Positions 7,098-16,046 are shown, counted from the first letter of the stretch. The stretch: DNA of 64,000 nt from Clostridium_S neuense (GCF_045310695.1 NZ_JBJIAA010000003.1:124001-188000), one strand, 5' to 3'. The notes: generated by a model not told the origin, from the letters alone. Program-made: numbers and translations.

Positions 7098-8231
7098 ATG
7101 ATAGAATTTAAAAATGTATGTAAAAGTATAGGCGGAAAATCAATAATAAAAGATGTAAACATAACTATAAATGATGGAGAACTTGTTACTCTTATCGGAC
7201 CTAGCGGTTGTGGAAAGACTACTACATTAAAGATGATAAATAGGCTTATTAAGCAAACTTCGGGTGAAATATTGATCAATGGTAAAAAGATAGAAAATGA
7301 AAATATAATTAAGCTTAGGAGAAATATTGGATATGTAATACAGCAAACAGGTCTTTTTCCACATATGACAGTTAGAGAGAATATTATGCTAATACCTTCG
7401 CTAGAAAAAATTGATAAGAATGAAATAGATAATAGAATGGAAAAGCTTTTTAAGTTGATTGGTATGGAGGCTTCAACTTATATGGATAAATATCCAAGTG
7501 AACTTAGTGGAGGTCAGCAGCAGAGAATAGGTATAGCTAGAGCCTTTGCAATGAATCCAGAAATAATACTTATGGACGAGCCATTTAGTGCACTAGATCC
7601 TATAACAAGAAATCAACTTCAAGATGAGATATTTAACATACAGCAAACTTTCAAAAAAACTATAGTATTTGTTACTCATGATATGGATGAAGCACTAAAA
7701 TTGGCGGATAAAATTTGTATAATGAAGGATGGTACAGTAGTGCAGTATGATGCCCCAGATAAAATACTTAGAAATCCTATAAATGATTTTGTTAAGAATT
7801 TTGTTGGCGAAAATAGAATATGGAATCAACCAGACTTAATTAAGGTTAAGGATATAATGATAAAAGATCCGGTAAAGGCAGGAAGTGAAAGAACTGTACT
7901 TCAAGCGCTGGAAATAATGAAAGCTAGTCATGTTGATAGTTTACTAATATTAGATAAGGAAGGTAAATTAGATGGAATTGTTACCTTGAAGGATATAAGA
8001 AGAAATATTAATAGAAATATTAAAATTAACGAAATTATGAGCAAAGATATTATAACAATAAGAGCCGAAGAGTCAATAATAAATGTTATGAAAAAAATGC
8101 AATATGAAAATATAGGATATGTTCCAGTTGTAGATAATGAATCTAAATTGGTAGGACTTGTTACTAAAAGCAGTCTCTTATCAGTTTTAACTACACAGTT
8201 TATTGAAAGTGAGGTGGAGATTTTTGGGTAG
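7098..8231 (+). CDS. opuCA: Osmoprotectant ABC transporter ATPase with CBS domains (OpuCA/OpuBA type)
   Basis: The ATP-binding subunit of a glycine betaine/carnitine/choline importer, 377 residues. Walker A is GPSGCGKTT near residue 36, the signature is LSGGQQQR near 138, Walker B is IILMDEP near 160, and the switch histidine is in VTHD. Two CBS domains fill residues about 255-370; in this family they sense ionic strength or nucleotides and gate transport. The ATG follows AGGAGG. The stop overlaps the start of the permease gene, so the two subunits are translationally coupled. Two bipartite operators lie in the leader, which fits BusR repression. Confidence 0.92.
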   Translation: MIEFKNVCKSIGGKSIIKDVNITINDGELVTLIGPSGCGKTTTLKMINRLIKQTSGEILINGKKIENENIIKLRRNIGYVIQQTGLFPHMTVRENIMLIPSLEKIDKNEIDNRMEKLFKLIGMEASTYMDKYPSELSGGQQQRIGIARAFAMNPEIILMDEPFSALDPITRNQLQDEIFNIQQTFKKTIVFVTHDMDEALKLADKICIMKDGTVVQYDAPDKILRNPINDFVKNFVGENRIWNQPDLIKVKDIMIKDPVKAGSERTVLQALEIMKASHVDSLLILDKEGKLDGIVTLKDIRRNINRNIKINEIMSKDIITIRAEESIINVMKKMQYENIGYVPVVDNESKLVGLVTKSSLLSVLTTQFIESEVEIFG

Positions 8232-9795
8232 TTTTATTAATTTTACATTAGACAGAAAAGACCAAATATTCAATCTGTTTTTACAACATATAGAGCTTAC
8301 AGTATTTGCAGTTGTAGTTTCAATAATTGTAGGTGTTCCACTGGGTATTTTAATAACAAGAGTAAGAAAGCTTTCAACACCTATAATAGGAATTGCTAAT
8401 ATAGCTCAATCCATACCAAGCTTGGCGCTTTTAGGATTTTTGATTCCTGTATTTGGAATAGGAAGTAAGCCATCAATAATAATGGTAGTTATATATTCTT
8501 TGCTTCCAATCATAAAAAATACCTATACAGGACTTATAAATATTGATGCACCTGTAATAGAAGCTGCAACAGGAGTTGGACTTACTAAAAGTCAAATCCT
8601 CTTAAAGATAAGTATTCCTCTTGCTATGCCAATTATAATGTCAGGCATAAGAATATCTGCGGTAACGGCGGTAGGACTTATGACAATAGCGGCTTTTGTT
8701 GGTGCAGGTGGCCTTGGATATCTGGTGTTTTCAGGAGTTCAAACGGTAAATAATTATATGATACTTGCAGGTGCAATTCCAGCTTGTTTTCTTGCCTTAT
8801 TTTTAGATTTTGTAATAGGAAAAGTTGAAGGACTAGTTGTCCCAGAAGGAATTAGAATTGCTAAAGGAGAGAAAATTAAAAAGAGAAAGAAAAGGAATAA
8901 AAAGTTTGATAGAGTTATAGCTGCATCACTTGCAATAGTAGTAATAGTTGTGAGCTCAATTGCAATCTATAATGCTAAAAATAAAAAGGTTATAGTGATA
9001 GGGTCTAAGAACTTTAATGAGCAGCTTGTACTTGGAAATATGATTGCATCACTTATAGAACACAATACAGATTATAAAGTAGAACGAAAACTTAATTTGG
9101 GCGGAACAAATGTAGTTTTTAGTGCCATGAAAAGTGGCGATGTTGATTTATATGTTGAGTACACAGGTACGGGACTTGTGGATATAATGAAACAAAATTC
9201 TATTTCTGATAAGGATAAAGTTTATAATACTGTGAAAGATTATTTTGATAAAACATATGGTATGGAGTGGCTAAAACCAATTGGGTTTAATAACACTTAT
9301 GTATTATCTATGAAAAAAGATATTGCAAATAAGTATAATGTAAATACAATATCAGATTTATCAAAAGTAAGTAGTAAATTTACGTTAGGAAGTACAATGG
9401 AGTTTTTAAATAGATCTGATGGATATTTAGGACTTCAAAAAATGTATAATATTAACTTTAAAAATACGAAAGGACTTGATGGTGGACTTAGATATTCTGC
9501 CCTTAATAAGGATGAAACACAAGTTACAGATGCTTTTTCAACAGATGGACTTATTAAGAAGTTTGATTTAAAAACTCTTAAAGATGACAAAAACTTTTTT
9601 CCACCTTATTATGCAGTTCCCTTAGTAAATAAATCAACATTAAATAAATATCCTAAGCTCAAAGGTGTTTTAGAAAAACTTGAAAATAAGATAAGTGATG
9701 AAGAAATGAGGAATTTAAATTATAAGGTTGATAGTGGTGAAAAGCCAGAAAAGGTTGCAGATGATTTCTTAAGAAGCAAAGGGCTTATCAAATAA
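8224..9795 (+). CDS. Osmoprotectant ABC permease fused to its substrate-binding domain
   Basis: A fused protein of about 523 residues. The first 215 residues form a BPD-type permease with about six helices (the EAA loop is around EAATGVGLTKSQIL). A Lys/Arg-rich cytoplasmic stretch and a single helix follow. The rest, from about residue 255, is an extracellular OpuAC/QAT-type binding protein (IGSKNFNEQLVLGNMIA, then YVEYTGTG). With the ATPase upstream it makes a complete two-gene importer for betaine-like compatible solutes. I chose the TTG at 8224, six to seven bases after AGGTGG, rather than an upstream TTG at 8203. It overlaps the ATPase stop by eight bases. The exact solute cannot be told. 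Confidence 0.88.
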   Translation: MGSFINFTLDRKDQIFNLFLQHIELTVFAVVVSIIVGVPLGILITRVRKLSTPIIGIANIAQSIPSLALLGFLIPVFGIGSKPSIIMVVIYSLLPIIKNTYTGLINIDAPVIEAATGVGLTKSQILLKISIPLAMPIIMSGIRISAVTAVGLMTIAAFVGAGGLGYLVFSGVQTVNNYMILAGAIPACFLALFLDFVIGKVEGLVVPEGIRIAKGEKIKKRKKRNKKFDRVIAASLAIVVIVVSSIAIYNAKNKKVIVIGSKNFNEQLVLGNMIASLIEHNTDYKVERKLNLGGTNVVFSAMKSGDVDLYVEYTGTGLVDIMKQNSISDKDKVYNTVKDYFDKTYGMEWLKPIGFNNTYVLSMKKDIANKYNVNTISDLSKVSSKFTLGSTMEFLNRSDGYLGLQKMYNINFKNTKGLDGGLRYSALNKDETQVTDAFSTDGLIKKFDLKTLKDDKNFFPPYYAVPLVNKSTLNKYPKLKGVLEKLENKISDEEMRNLNYKVDSGEKPEKVADDFLRSKGLIK

Positions 9796-9948
9796 TTTTA
9801 CGTTAGGCAAGGTAACAATATTTTGTTGCATACACATACGTGCAGTTTGAGCTTAAACCCGTTATTGCCCTTTAACTTATATTAGTTATCTATATATTAG
9901 TCCAAGCCTTATTTGGTATTGGTAATTTGAATCTTTCAGCTTGTTCAT
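9796..9948. other. Gene-free stretch after the osmolyte operon
   Basis: No open frame is supported here. A 50-base part (about 9907-9955, containing TTTGGTATTGGTAATTTGAA) resembles 11265-11315, so it probably belongs to the dispersed repeat that follows. The hairpin in that repeat (9989-10047) is the only terminator-like structure between the two converging genes. Confidence 0.5.
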
Positions 9949-10054
9949 CTATATATAGTGAAACTAGCTCAACTATAAACTATTTATGCACCATAATCCC
10001 TTGAAAATTGATATTTTGGTACAAATAAATTTCAAGGGATTATGGTGGTTTATC
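9949..10054 (+). repeat. Dispersed foldback repeat family 1, copy A
   Basis: A copy of a roughly 100-base element whose conserved parts are TATAGTGAAACT at one end, CACCATAAT, GGTATTTTGG or a close variant in the middle, and GGTGGTTTATCTTTA at the other end. This copy contains perfect 18-base arms (9989-10006 and 10030-10047) and could also terminate the flanking converging genes. Other copies are at 11550, 11697, 16087 and 57840. Confidence 0.65.
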
Positions 10055-10114
10055 TTTATTGAAGAAGTAGTTTAAATAAAGTTTATTAATTTGTTACTTT
10101 GATACTATGCTTTT

Positions 10115-10927
10115 TTAAGATGCTTGGTTTAACATAAACTTATGGATTACATGAGCAACACCATCTTCTTCATTTGTTTTTGTGACATAATTACATACTT
10201 TTTTAACTTCTGCAAACGCATTACCCATAGCCACGCCAAGTCCAGCATACTTTACCATAGCAATATCATTACCAGCATCGCCTACACATATAATTTCATC
10301 AGGACTTAAGCCTAAGTTTTCAGCTAAAAGCTTTACTCCAAAACCTTTATCAACTTTTTTGTTTAAGAACTCCAGAAAAATATCTTCACTTCTTACAACT
10401 GTATACTTATCATGAAATTCTTTTGGTATTAATTTTTCAGCTTTGTCCAATTTTTCTTTTGAATCTACGAGCATTATCTTAATTATACTTTCATTTTTAT
10501 CAATAGCACTAAATGGTTTCTCAATAAGAGAAATATTATTCATACGAGCTTCACGCTGGCTGTAAGGATTTATTTTAGGGGTTATACATTCATTAACAGT
10601 AAGTGTATGAATATTTAATTTTAGTTTTAAACTCAAATCATATATTTTCTGTAGATCGCCGTATTCCATTAAATTTTCAGCTATTACATGACCAGTTTTT
10701 GTTTTTTGGACAACAGCTCCATTAAAAGCTACTGCGTAATCATCGTCCCCCATTAAATCAAGCTGTCTTAAATACTTTTCAATTCCTTTAGCTGGTCTCC
10801 CAGTAGCAAGGACTATTCTGTATCCATTTTGCTTTGCTGTTTTTATTGCTTCAAAATTTGCCTTGGATATTGTTTTATCGTCTTTTAAGAGAGTTCCATC
10901 CATATCAAGTGCAATTAGTTTGTACAT
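10115..10927 (-). CDS. HAD-superfamily (Cof/YidA-type) phosphatase
   Basis: A 270-residue HAD hydrolase of the Cof subfamily, which dephosphorylates sugar phosphates and flavin-type nucleotides in the cytoplasm. Motif I is DMDGTLL near residue 8, with the nucleophile and acid Asp. Motif II is the Thr of VLATGRP. Motifs III/IV include the Lys of KGFGVK and GDAGNDIAMV near residue 217. A type-IIB cap lies between about 85 and 190. The ATG follows GGAGG by six bases. It is a single gene; substrate preference cannot be read from sequence. Confidence 0.9.
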   Translation of the reverse strand: MYKLIALDMDGTLLKDDKTISKANFEAIKTAKQNGYRIVLATGRPAKGIEKYLRQLDLMGDDDYAVAFNGAVVQKTKTGHVIAENLMEYGDLQKIYDLSLKLKLNIHTLTVNECITPKINPYSQREARMNNISLIEKPFSAIDKNESIIKIMLVDSKEKLDKAEKLIPKEFHDKYTVVRSEDIFLEFLNKKVDKGFGVKLLAENLGLSPDEIICVGDAGNDIAMVKYAGLGVAMGNAFAEVKKVCNYVTKTNEEDGVAHVIHKFMLNQAS

Positions 10928-11045
10928 AGAAAATCCTCCATAATAAAATTTAATGCAATAACTTTCATTATACTATAGATAGACAACCTGAAAGTTTGAA
11001 ATGGCTAACACCAAGTTTATCCTACAAAACTAATATTTTACTTAG

Positions 11046-11231
11046 AGTACAATTGGCAGAGTACAGTGAAGAATGATTTTTCTCCTCTATAGCTTTGAAA
11101 AATCTAAAACTTAATGCTCGCGCATGGCTTAAAGTATAATACTAAGCGCGGCTGATACTAAATAAGTTCTAAAATTTACCTGAGAGAAACGAAAGGTAAA
11201 TTTACTTTCACTGTACTCTGTCAGTTGTACT
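11046..11231 (+). repeat. Dispersed foldback repeat family 2, copy 1
   Basis: Outer arms 11046-11070 and 11207-11231 are inverted repeats with two mismatches in 25. The interior shares AAAAATCTAAAACTTAATGC and GGTAAAT-type segments with the reverse complement of 56259-56436, and the ends resemble 32403-32541. No open frame lies inside. Confidence 0.7.
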
Positions 11232-11549
11232 TTGAGTCAAACTATAATTTAACAGCATAAATTTGGTATTGTGAATTTAAATCTTCCATGTTGTATATCT
11301 ATAGAATGGGTGAATATTAAAATATTGAGAAAGTTAAAGTACATATTTCTACATAATAATATTATAGCATTATATAGGATGATAAGATAACCCTTAAGTT
11401 TTCTTGTTTACGTTTACTAATCTTTTTTATTGAAAAAAAAATAATAAACTGATATAATTACTTTGTTTAACTACTAAATTTAGTGAATTTTAAGTTGTGA
11501 TTAATATAGGAGATGAATAGTAAATTGAGATTGCATTGATTTGAAATTA
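11232..11549. other. Gene-free AT-rich stretch upstream of prfC
   Basis: No supported gene. It holds a short segment (11265-11315) resembling the sequence before repeat copy A, then unstructured AT-rich DNA. Confidence 0.4.
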
Positions 11550-11653
11550 CTATATAGATATACAGTGAAACAGTTTAAATTGTAGGCTATATATTCCATG
11601 ATCACTTTAATATTGGTATTTTGGAACATAAATAGATTAAGTTTCACTTTATC
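11550..11653 (+). repeat. Dispersed foldback repeat family 1, copy C1
   Basis: It contains TACAGTGAAACAGTT, GGTATTTTGGAACATAAATA and a terminal AGTTTCACTTTATC, aligning with copies A and B in the same orientation. It is more diverged at the right end. Confidence 0.5.
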
Positions 11654-11696
11654 AAAGTCTGTATTAATTCAGGCTTTTTTGTTGTAACGAAATAAA

Positions 11697-11790
11697 GATA
11701 AACCACTTTAAGCTTTGAAAATAATTTGTATACTAGCATCGTTTTCTAAGTATTATGGTACAAATTGATTTTTGTAGTTGAAATAGTTTA
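11697..11790 (-). repeat. Dispersed foldback repeat family 1, copy C2
   Basis: The reverse complement reads as the family consensus: a CAACTA start, TTGTACCATAAT in the middle, and AAAGTGGTTTATCTTTATT at the end. It lies immediately before the prfC ribosome site and so may contain part of the prfC promoter region. Confidence 0.6.
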
Positions 11791-11813
11791 TTTATATGTA
11801 AAGGAGAGAAAAA

Positions 11814-13409
11814 ATGGCTGATCTTATAAATGAAATAGAAAAGAGACGTACTTTTGCTATAATATCTCACCCAGATGCAGGAAAAACAACCCTTACAGAA
11901 AAATTGTTGTTGTATGGTGGAGCTATAAGACTAGCAGGTTCTGTTAAAGCGAGGAAAGCTTCAAAGCACGCTGTTTCAGATTGGATGGAAATAGAAAAGC
12001 AAAGAGGAATATCTGTAACTTCATCTGTTATGCAATTTAATTATGAAGGATACTGTATTAATATACTTGATACTCCAGGACATCAGGATTTTAGTGAGGA
12101 CACATATAGAACTCTGATGGCAGCAGATTGTGCTGTAATGGTAATTGATGCTGCTAAGGGTATAGAAGCTCAAACTAAAAAGTTATTTAATGTATGCAGT
12201 CTCAGAGGAATACCTATATTTACTTTTATAAATAAAATGGATAGAGAAAGTAGAGATCCATTTGAACTTTTAGAGGATATTGAAAATGAACTTGGAATAA
12301 AGTCTTATCCAATTAATTGGCCAATTGGTTCTGGAAAGGACTTTAAAGGTGTATATGATAGAAAAAATAAGCTTGTACAAGTATTTGATGGTGGAAACCA
12401 TGGTCAAACTGAAGTTGAAGCACTTGAGGGAAATGTAGATGATAAGGTTTTTAGAGATTTGCTAGGTGATGCACTTCACGATAAGCTTATTGAGGATATA
12501 GAGTTATTAAATATTGCTGGTGATAAATTTGATATAGAAAAAGTTAGAAAGGGTGAACTTACTCCTATATTTTTTGGAAGTGCTCTTACTAATTTTGGAG
12601 TTAAGCCTTTTCTTGAAGAATTTTTAAAATTAACTTCACCACCTATTCCAAGAGTGTCTGATAAAGGTGAAGTAGATGTATTTGATGAAAAGTTTTCAGC
12701 CTTTATCTTTAAAATACAGGCAAATATGAATAAAGCACATAGAGATAGAATTGCATTTATGAGGATTTGCTCTGGTAAGTTTAAAAAAGGAATGGAAGTA
12801 TTTCATGTACAGAAAAATACTAAAATAAGGCTTACACAACCTCAACAATTCTTGGCTCAGGACAGGGAAATAATAGAGGAAGCCTATGCTGGTGATATAA
12901 TAGGTGTATTTGATCCTGGAATCTTTAATATAGGAGATACACTTTGTGAGAGCAATGACAAGTTTAAATTTGAAGGAATTCCGGTTTTTGCACCAGAGCA
13001 TTTTGCTAGGGTTAGAACAATAGATACAATGAAAAGAAAGCAGTTTATAAAAGGGGTAACACAGATAGCACAGGAAGGTGCAATACAAGTGTTTAAGGAA
13101 ACAAATATAGGAGTAGAAGAGTTAATTGTTGGAGTTGTAGGTGTACTTCAATTTGAGGTTCTTCAGTATAGACTTAAAAGTGAGTATAATGTTGAGATTA
13201 AAATGGATATGCTTCCATACAAAAGTATCAGATGGATTGAAAATGAAGATATAAAAGTTGAGGATTTGACATTGACTTCAGATACTAAGCGCGTAAAAGA
13301 CATGAAAGATAGAAATCTTTTATTATTCCAAAGTGAATGGTCAATAGGCTGGGCACTAGATCATAATAAGGGGTTAGTACTATCCGGCGTAGCAAAAAGT
13401 GATGATTAA
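11814..13409 (+). CDS. prfC: Peptide chain release factor 3
   Basis: The translational GTPase RF3, 531 residues, which recycles RF1/RF2 from the ribosome after termination. The G1 loop is HPDAGKTT near residue 19, the switch II region is DTPGHQDFSEDTYRTL, and G4 is NKMD. A release-factor-specific domain II (KFSAFIFKIQANMN) and domain III follow. The EDTYRTL stretch and length separate it from EF-G and TypA. The ATG follows AAGGAGAG. The gene stands alone, preceded by an 886-base region full of repeats. Confidence 0.96.
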   Translation: MADLINEIEKRRTFAIISHPDAGKTTLTEKLLLYGGAIRLAGSVKARKASKHAVSDWMEIEKQRGISVTSSVMQFNYEGYCINILDTPGHQDFSEDTYRTLMAADCAVMVIDAAKGIEAQTKKLFNVCSLRGIPIFTFINKMDRESRDPFELLEDIENELGIKSYPINWPIGSGKDFKGVYDRKNKLVQVFDGGNHGQTEVEALEGNVDDKVFRDLLGDALHDKLIEDIELLNIAGDKFDIEKVRKGELTPIFFGSALTNFGVKPFLEEFLKLTSPPIPRVSDKGEVDVFDEKFSAFIFKIQANMNKAHRDRIAFMRICSGKFKKGMEVFHVQKNTKIRLTQPQQFLAQDREIIEEAYAGDIIGVFDPGIFNIGDTLCESNDKFKFEGIPVFAPEHFARVRTIDTMKRKQFIKGVTQIAQEGAIQVFKETNIGVEELIVGVVGVLQFEVLQYRLKSEYNVEIKMDMLPYKSIRWIENEDIKVEDLTLTSDTKRVKDMKDRNLLLFQSEWSIGWALDHNKGLVLSGVAKSDD

Positions 13410-13454
13410 ACCATTTGGTTTAGAAAAAGCTCAGTTGTTTTACTATATTGCATG

Positions 13455-13528
13455 ACATTAAATAAAGGTCATAAATCTAAGAGGCTAATTATCAAAAGCT
13501 TCCAAGATTTATGACTTTTATTTAATGT
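13455..13528. repeat. Long inverted repeat after prfC
   Basis: Arms of 24 bases (13455-13478 and 13505-13528, 23 of 24 matching) surround a 26-base loop. It may end prfC transcription, although no T-run follows. Confidence 0.6.
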
Positions 13529-13545
13529 GTTTTGCATAAAGCTTT

Positions 13546-13790
13546 ACGCTTAAAATTCCGTAGATTAAGGAAGAAACTTTTCTTTGTAATACTATGGGAG
13601 TGAAATAACAATGCTGAACGAACAGTTTAAAAAAATCCTAATAAATCTTGGTTCGAAAATTGTAAAATACTTAGATATCTCAATCTGTCTGAGCGTATGC
13701 AAGTTGTTGAAATATCTTAGTATTTTATGATTTTTGAACCTTAGATTTATAGGATTTTTTTAATGTGACGAAGCATTATTATTTCACACT
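13546..13790 (+). repeat. Dispersed foldback repeat family 3, copy 1
   Basis: A long imperfect palindrome. The outer arms pair GTGAAATAACAATGCT with AGCATTATTATTTCAC, and the inner arms pair TCCTAATAAATCTTGGTTC with its imperfect complement near 13738-13760. The sequence from AAAATTCCGTAG to ACGAAGCATT recurs at 60454-60730 with high identity. Nothing in it looks coding. Confidence 0.75.
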
Positions 13791-13793
13791 GCT

Positions 13794-14762
13794 TTAAGAT
13801 GAAATAGAATTATTATCTATTTCAAAAGCTGAAGTAGTACTTCTGTAGTAGTATTTATCGAGTAAAGGCTGTATTTTTTTCTGTATTTTTTCAATAACAA
13901 AATCTGCTAGTTTAACAGAGCAGTAAGCTAATACTAAACCACCTAGTACGTCAATTACCCAGTGTACTTCAAGATATAATGTAGAGTATATAACGCTTAA
14001 ACAGAAAAATCCCCATACGCATTTAAATACCTTATCCTTTTCACGCAAAACAAGTAAGAAAGCGGCAAAGGCTATAGAAGTATGCATCGATGGAAAACAA
14101 TTAAGTGCTGTACCAGCCATTTCAGCGTACGAGTGAAAGTGTCTTCCAACACCGTCAGGATGACCATATACAAACCATACCTCTTGAAGATGAAAAATTA
14201 TATAAAATGGACTTATTAGGAAAATTTGAAATACATGGGCAGAACACATATATCTAATAATTTTCTTATAATCCCTTATTATTACAGACCTTAATATACA
14301 TATCATTGGTGGGAGTATAAAACCATTATTATAAACTAGCCTAAAAAACCAAGTTAAGTTATCACTCTTATACATTCTGAATATAGCACCATTATTGAAT
14401 GGTATTGATTTAAATATAGGATTAAAATCTACAACTATTTTGAGTTTTCTTTCAAAGTTTAACATTTGGCCCCAAATTGTGTAACCATTTTTGTTTATAT
14501 ACCACAAAAAAACGCCAAGTGGTATGCTAAGAAGAACAAATGGAAGCCACTTAACATCTTTTCTCATGTCTTTATATGCAGTAAGAAAGACAAACCAATA
14601 AATTGATACAATAACTTTATAACCAGGTGTTGCATTGATAAAATAAACATGCAATGTATTTATAAGAAGTATTGTTCCAATTATTATGGGATAATATTCT
14701 TCTACAAAATTAAAAATCTTCTTAAAATTATTTAGCGCAGCTTGTCTATCTAAATTTAACAT
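13794..14762 (-). CDS. PAP2-family membrane phosphatase/phosphotransferase
   Basis: A 322-residue integral membrane protein with about six to eight helices. The C-terminal part carries the PAP2/Aur1-type active site: CFPSMHTS (motif 2, His general acid) near residue 225 and a LEVHWVIDVLGG motif 3 with the nucleophilic His. Motif 1 (KxxxxxxRP) is not clear, as in inositol-phosphorylceramide-synthase-like members, so it may transfer phospho-headgroups rather than simply hydrolyse lipid phosphates. The ATG follows GGAGGTG. A TTAACT-N17-TATAAT promoter (14815 to 14787, minus strand) lies just upstream. Confidence 0.82.
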   Translation of the reverse strand: MLNLDRQAALNNFKKIFNFVEEYYPIIIGTILLINTLHVYFINATPGYKVIVSIYWFVFLTAYKDMRKDVKWLPFVLLSIPLGVFLWYINKNGYTIWGQMLNFERKLKIVVDFNPIFKSIPFNNGAIFRMYKSDNLTWFFRLVYNNGFILPPMICILRSVIIRDYKKIIRYMCSAHVFQIFLISPFYIIFHLQEVWFVYGHPDGVGRHFHSYAEMAGTALNCFPSMHTSIAFAAFLLVLREKDKVFKCVWGFFCLSVIYSTLYLEVHWVIDVLGGLVLAYCSVKLADFVIEKIQKKIQPLLDKYYYRSTTSAFEIDNNSISS

Positions 14763-14786
14763 TCGTTCACCTCCATGACAGAGTAA

Positions 14787-14815
14787 ATTATAACATATTC
14801 AATATACAAAGTTAA
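14787..14815 (-). promoter_or_regulatory. Predicted promoter of the PAP2 gene
   Basis: On the minus strand TTAACT (14815-14810) and TATAAT (14792-14787) are 17 bases apart, about 25 bases before the start codon. Confidence 0.6.
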
Positions 14816-15014
14816 CTAAAATAATAATAAATTTTGTGTATTGAATTGTGGAAATTAGTATAAATAAAACAAATGCACTTAAAATTTTGTGGTAAATGCG
14901 GGATTTACTAAGATGATTAACAGATGCGTAACAAATATTTACATTTTGATTACATTTACCTATTTTTATAATGTTGCTACATAAAATTCCATAATTAAAG
15001 GTGCATTGTATAAT
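14816..15014. other. Gene-free stretch
   Basis: AT-rich intergenic DNA between the PAP2 promoter and the terminator of the small membrane gene. I see no gene, repeat or RNA structure in it. Confidence 0.4.
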
Positions 15015-15084
15015 AAAAAAAATTAAAATTAAGGCTTTTGCAAAATAATATTTTTACTTTAATACAGATATTATTTTGCAAAAG
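15015..15084 (-). terminator. Terminator of the 51-residue membrane protein gene
   Basis: Perfect 17-base arms (15068-15084 and 15035-15051) followed on the minus strand by an A/T tract ending in eight T residues. Confidence 0.8.
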
Positions 15085-15106
15085 TCATTAAAATAGTGAC
15101 TTTTAA

Positions 15107-15262
15107 TTATAGACTTTTTCTTTTGTATAGCATTGCGTCTATTATGAAAACAAATGCTGATATGCTTAATAGTATATTTATAGCATTAATACCTGTTCCT
15201 ATTATTAAAGCTGAAATCCATATTAAAAAACTAAAACCACAAATCCACCTAAAAATGTTCAT
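15107..15262 (-). CDS. Small two-helix membrane protein (51 residues)
   Basis: An open frame from ATG 15262 with AGGAG eight bases upstream and a strong terminator 20 bases after the stop. The peptide begins MNIFRWICGFSFLIW and ends in DAMLYKRKSL: two hydrophobic segments (about 8-22 and 25-42) with a short Gly-rich turn and a positively charged tail, which would face the cytoplasm. I do not recognise a family. The ribosome site plus terminator make this strand far more likely coding than the overlapping frame on the other strand. Confidence 0.65.
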   Translation of the reverse strand: MNIFRWICGFSFLIWISALIIGTGINAINILLSISAFVFIIDAMLYKRKSL

Positions 15263-15444
15263 GAAATCATCTCCTGTTTTATAATGTTATGTCGTTTTTA
15301 CAGTGAATTGATTATAGTATTTGCATTATAAAAATTAATATTCACAAAATTGTATGGGTACATTTGCAATAAAGCTTATAAAATTATATTATAATTATTA
15401 AATGAATTCATTTATAAATAATAGGTTAAAGTGAGGATGAATAG

Positions 15445-16002
15445 ATGGAACAGAGGGTTAATGATATAAAATACAGCATAAGGGATATCGTAGAAATATC
15501 AGTTATGGCTGCAATAATTTTTGTGGCAACTAAACTTACAGGTATACCAGTTGGGCTTGGGTATAAGGGAGTTGTGCATGTTGGAGACAGCATGGTGTTT
15601 ATAGCTGCTATAATTTTTAGAAGGAGAAATGCAGTTTTAGCCTCAGCTATTGGAATGGGACTATTTGATTTATTATCAACAGCTCCTATGTGGACACCAT
15701 TTACACTTATTGCAAAAGGGGGAATGGCATATATAGCAGCTAGTGTTGCTTATAGGAGTGATTACAAAGGGGAAAATGTAATTAATAATATATTTGGTTT
15801 TATTATTTCTGGAATATTTATGATAATAGCTTATTATTTTTCTGGGGTTGCAATAGATCATTATCTGATGAATATGCCATGGAAACAATGCTGGATTGTA
15901 CAAGCAACTCATATAACACCTGATGTAGCTCAAGTAGTAGTTGGAATGATAATAGCAGTTCCGGTAAGCAAAATTATTAAAAAAGCTAATATAATAAAAT
16001 AA
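15445..16002 (+). CDS. ECF transporter S component (riboflavin-type/PF07155-like)
   Basis: A 185-residue protein with five to six hydrophobic helices and the N-terminal AAIIFVATKLTGIPVG plus GVVHVGDSMVFIAA pattern typical of energy-coupling-factor substrate-binding subunits. S components bind a vitamin and use a shared ATPase module (EcfA/A'/T), which is not encoded nearby. No riboswitch was recognised upstream, so the vitamin cannot be named. The ATG at 15445 follows GTGAGGA. A hairpin terminator follows. Confidence 0.8.
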   Translation: MEQRVNDIKYSIRDIVEISVMAAIIFVATKLTGIPVGLGYKGVVHVGDSMVFIAAIIFRRRNAVLASAIGMGLFDLLSTAPMWTPFTLIAKGGMAYIAASVAYRSDYKGENVINNIFGFIISGIFMIIAYYFSGVAIDHYLMNMPWKQCWIVQATHITPDVAQVVVGMIIAVPVSKIIKKANIIK

Positions 16003-16004
16003 AT

Positions 16005-16046
16005 CATGTAAAAAATCCTGATAAAAATTTATCGGGATTTTTTACA
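16005..16046 (+). terminator. Terminator of the ECF S-component gene
   Basis: ATGTAAAAAATCC... pairs with ...GGGATTTTTTACAT around a short AT loop, with the T-run inside the second arm. Confidence 0.8.

Noticed and set aside
12696..13088. Minus-strand open frame of 130 codons inside prfC
   Set aside because: Antisense shadow of a well-supported gene; low-complexity Cys/Tyr-rich composition and no ribosome site.
15096..15284. Plus-strand 62-codon frame
   Set aside because: The opposite strand has a better start, ribosome site and terminator (15107-15262).
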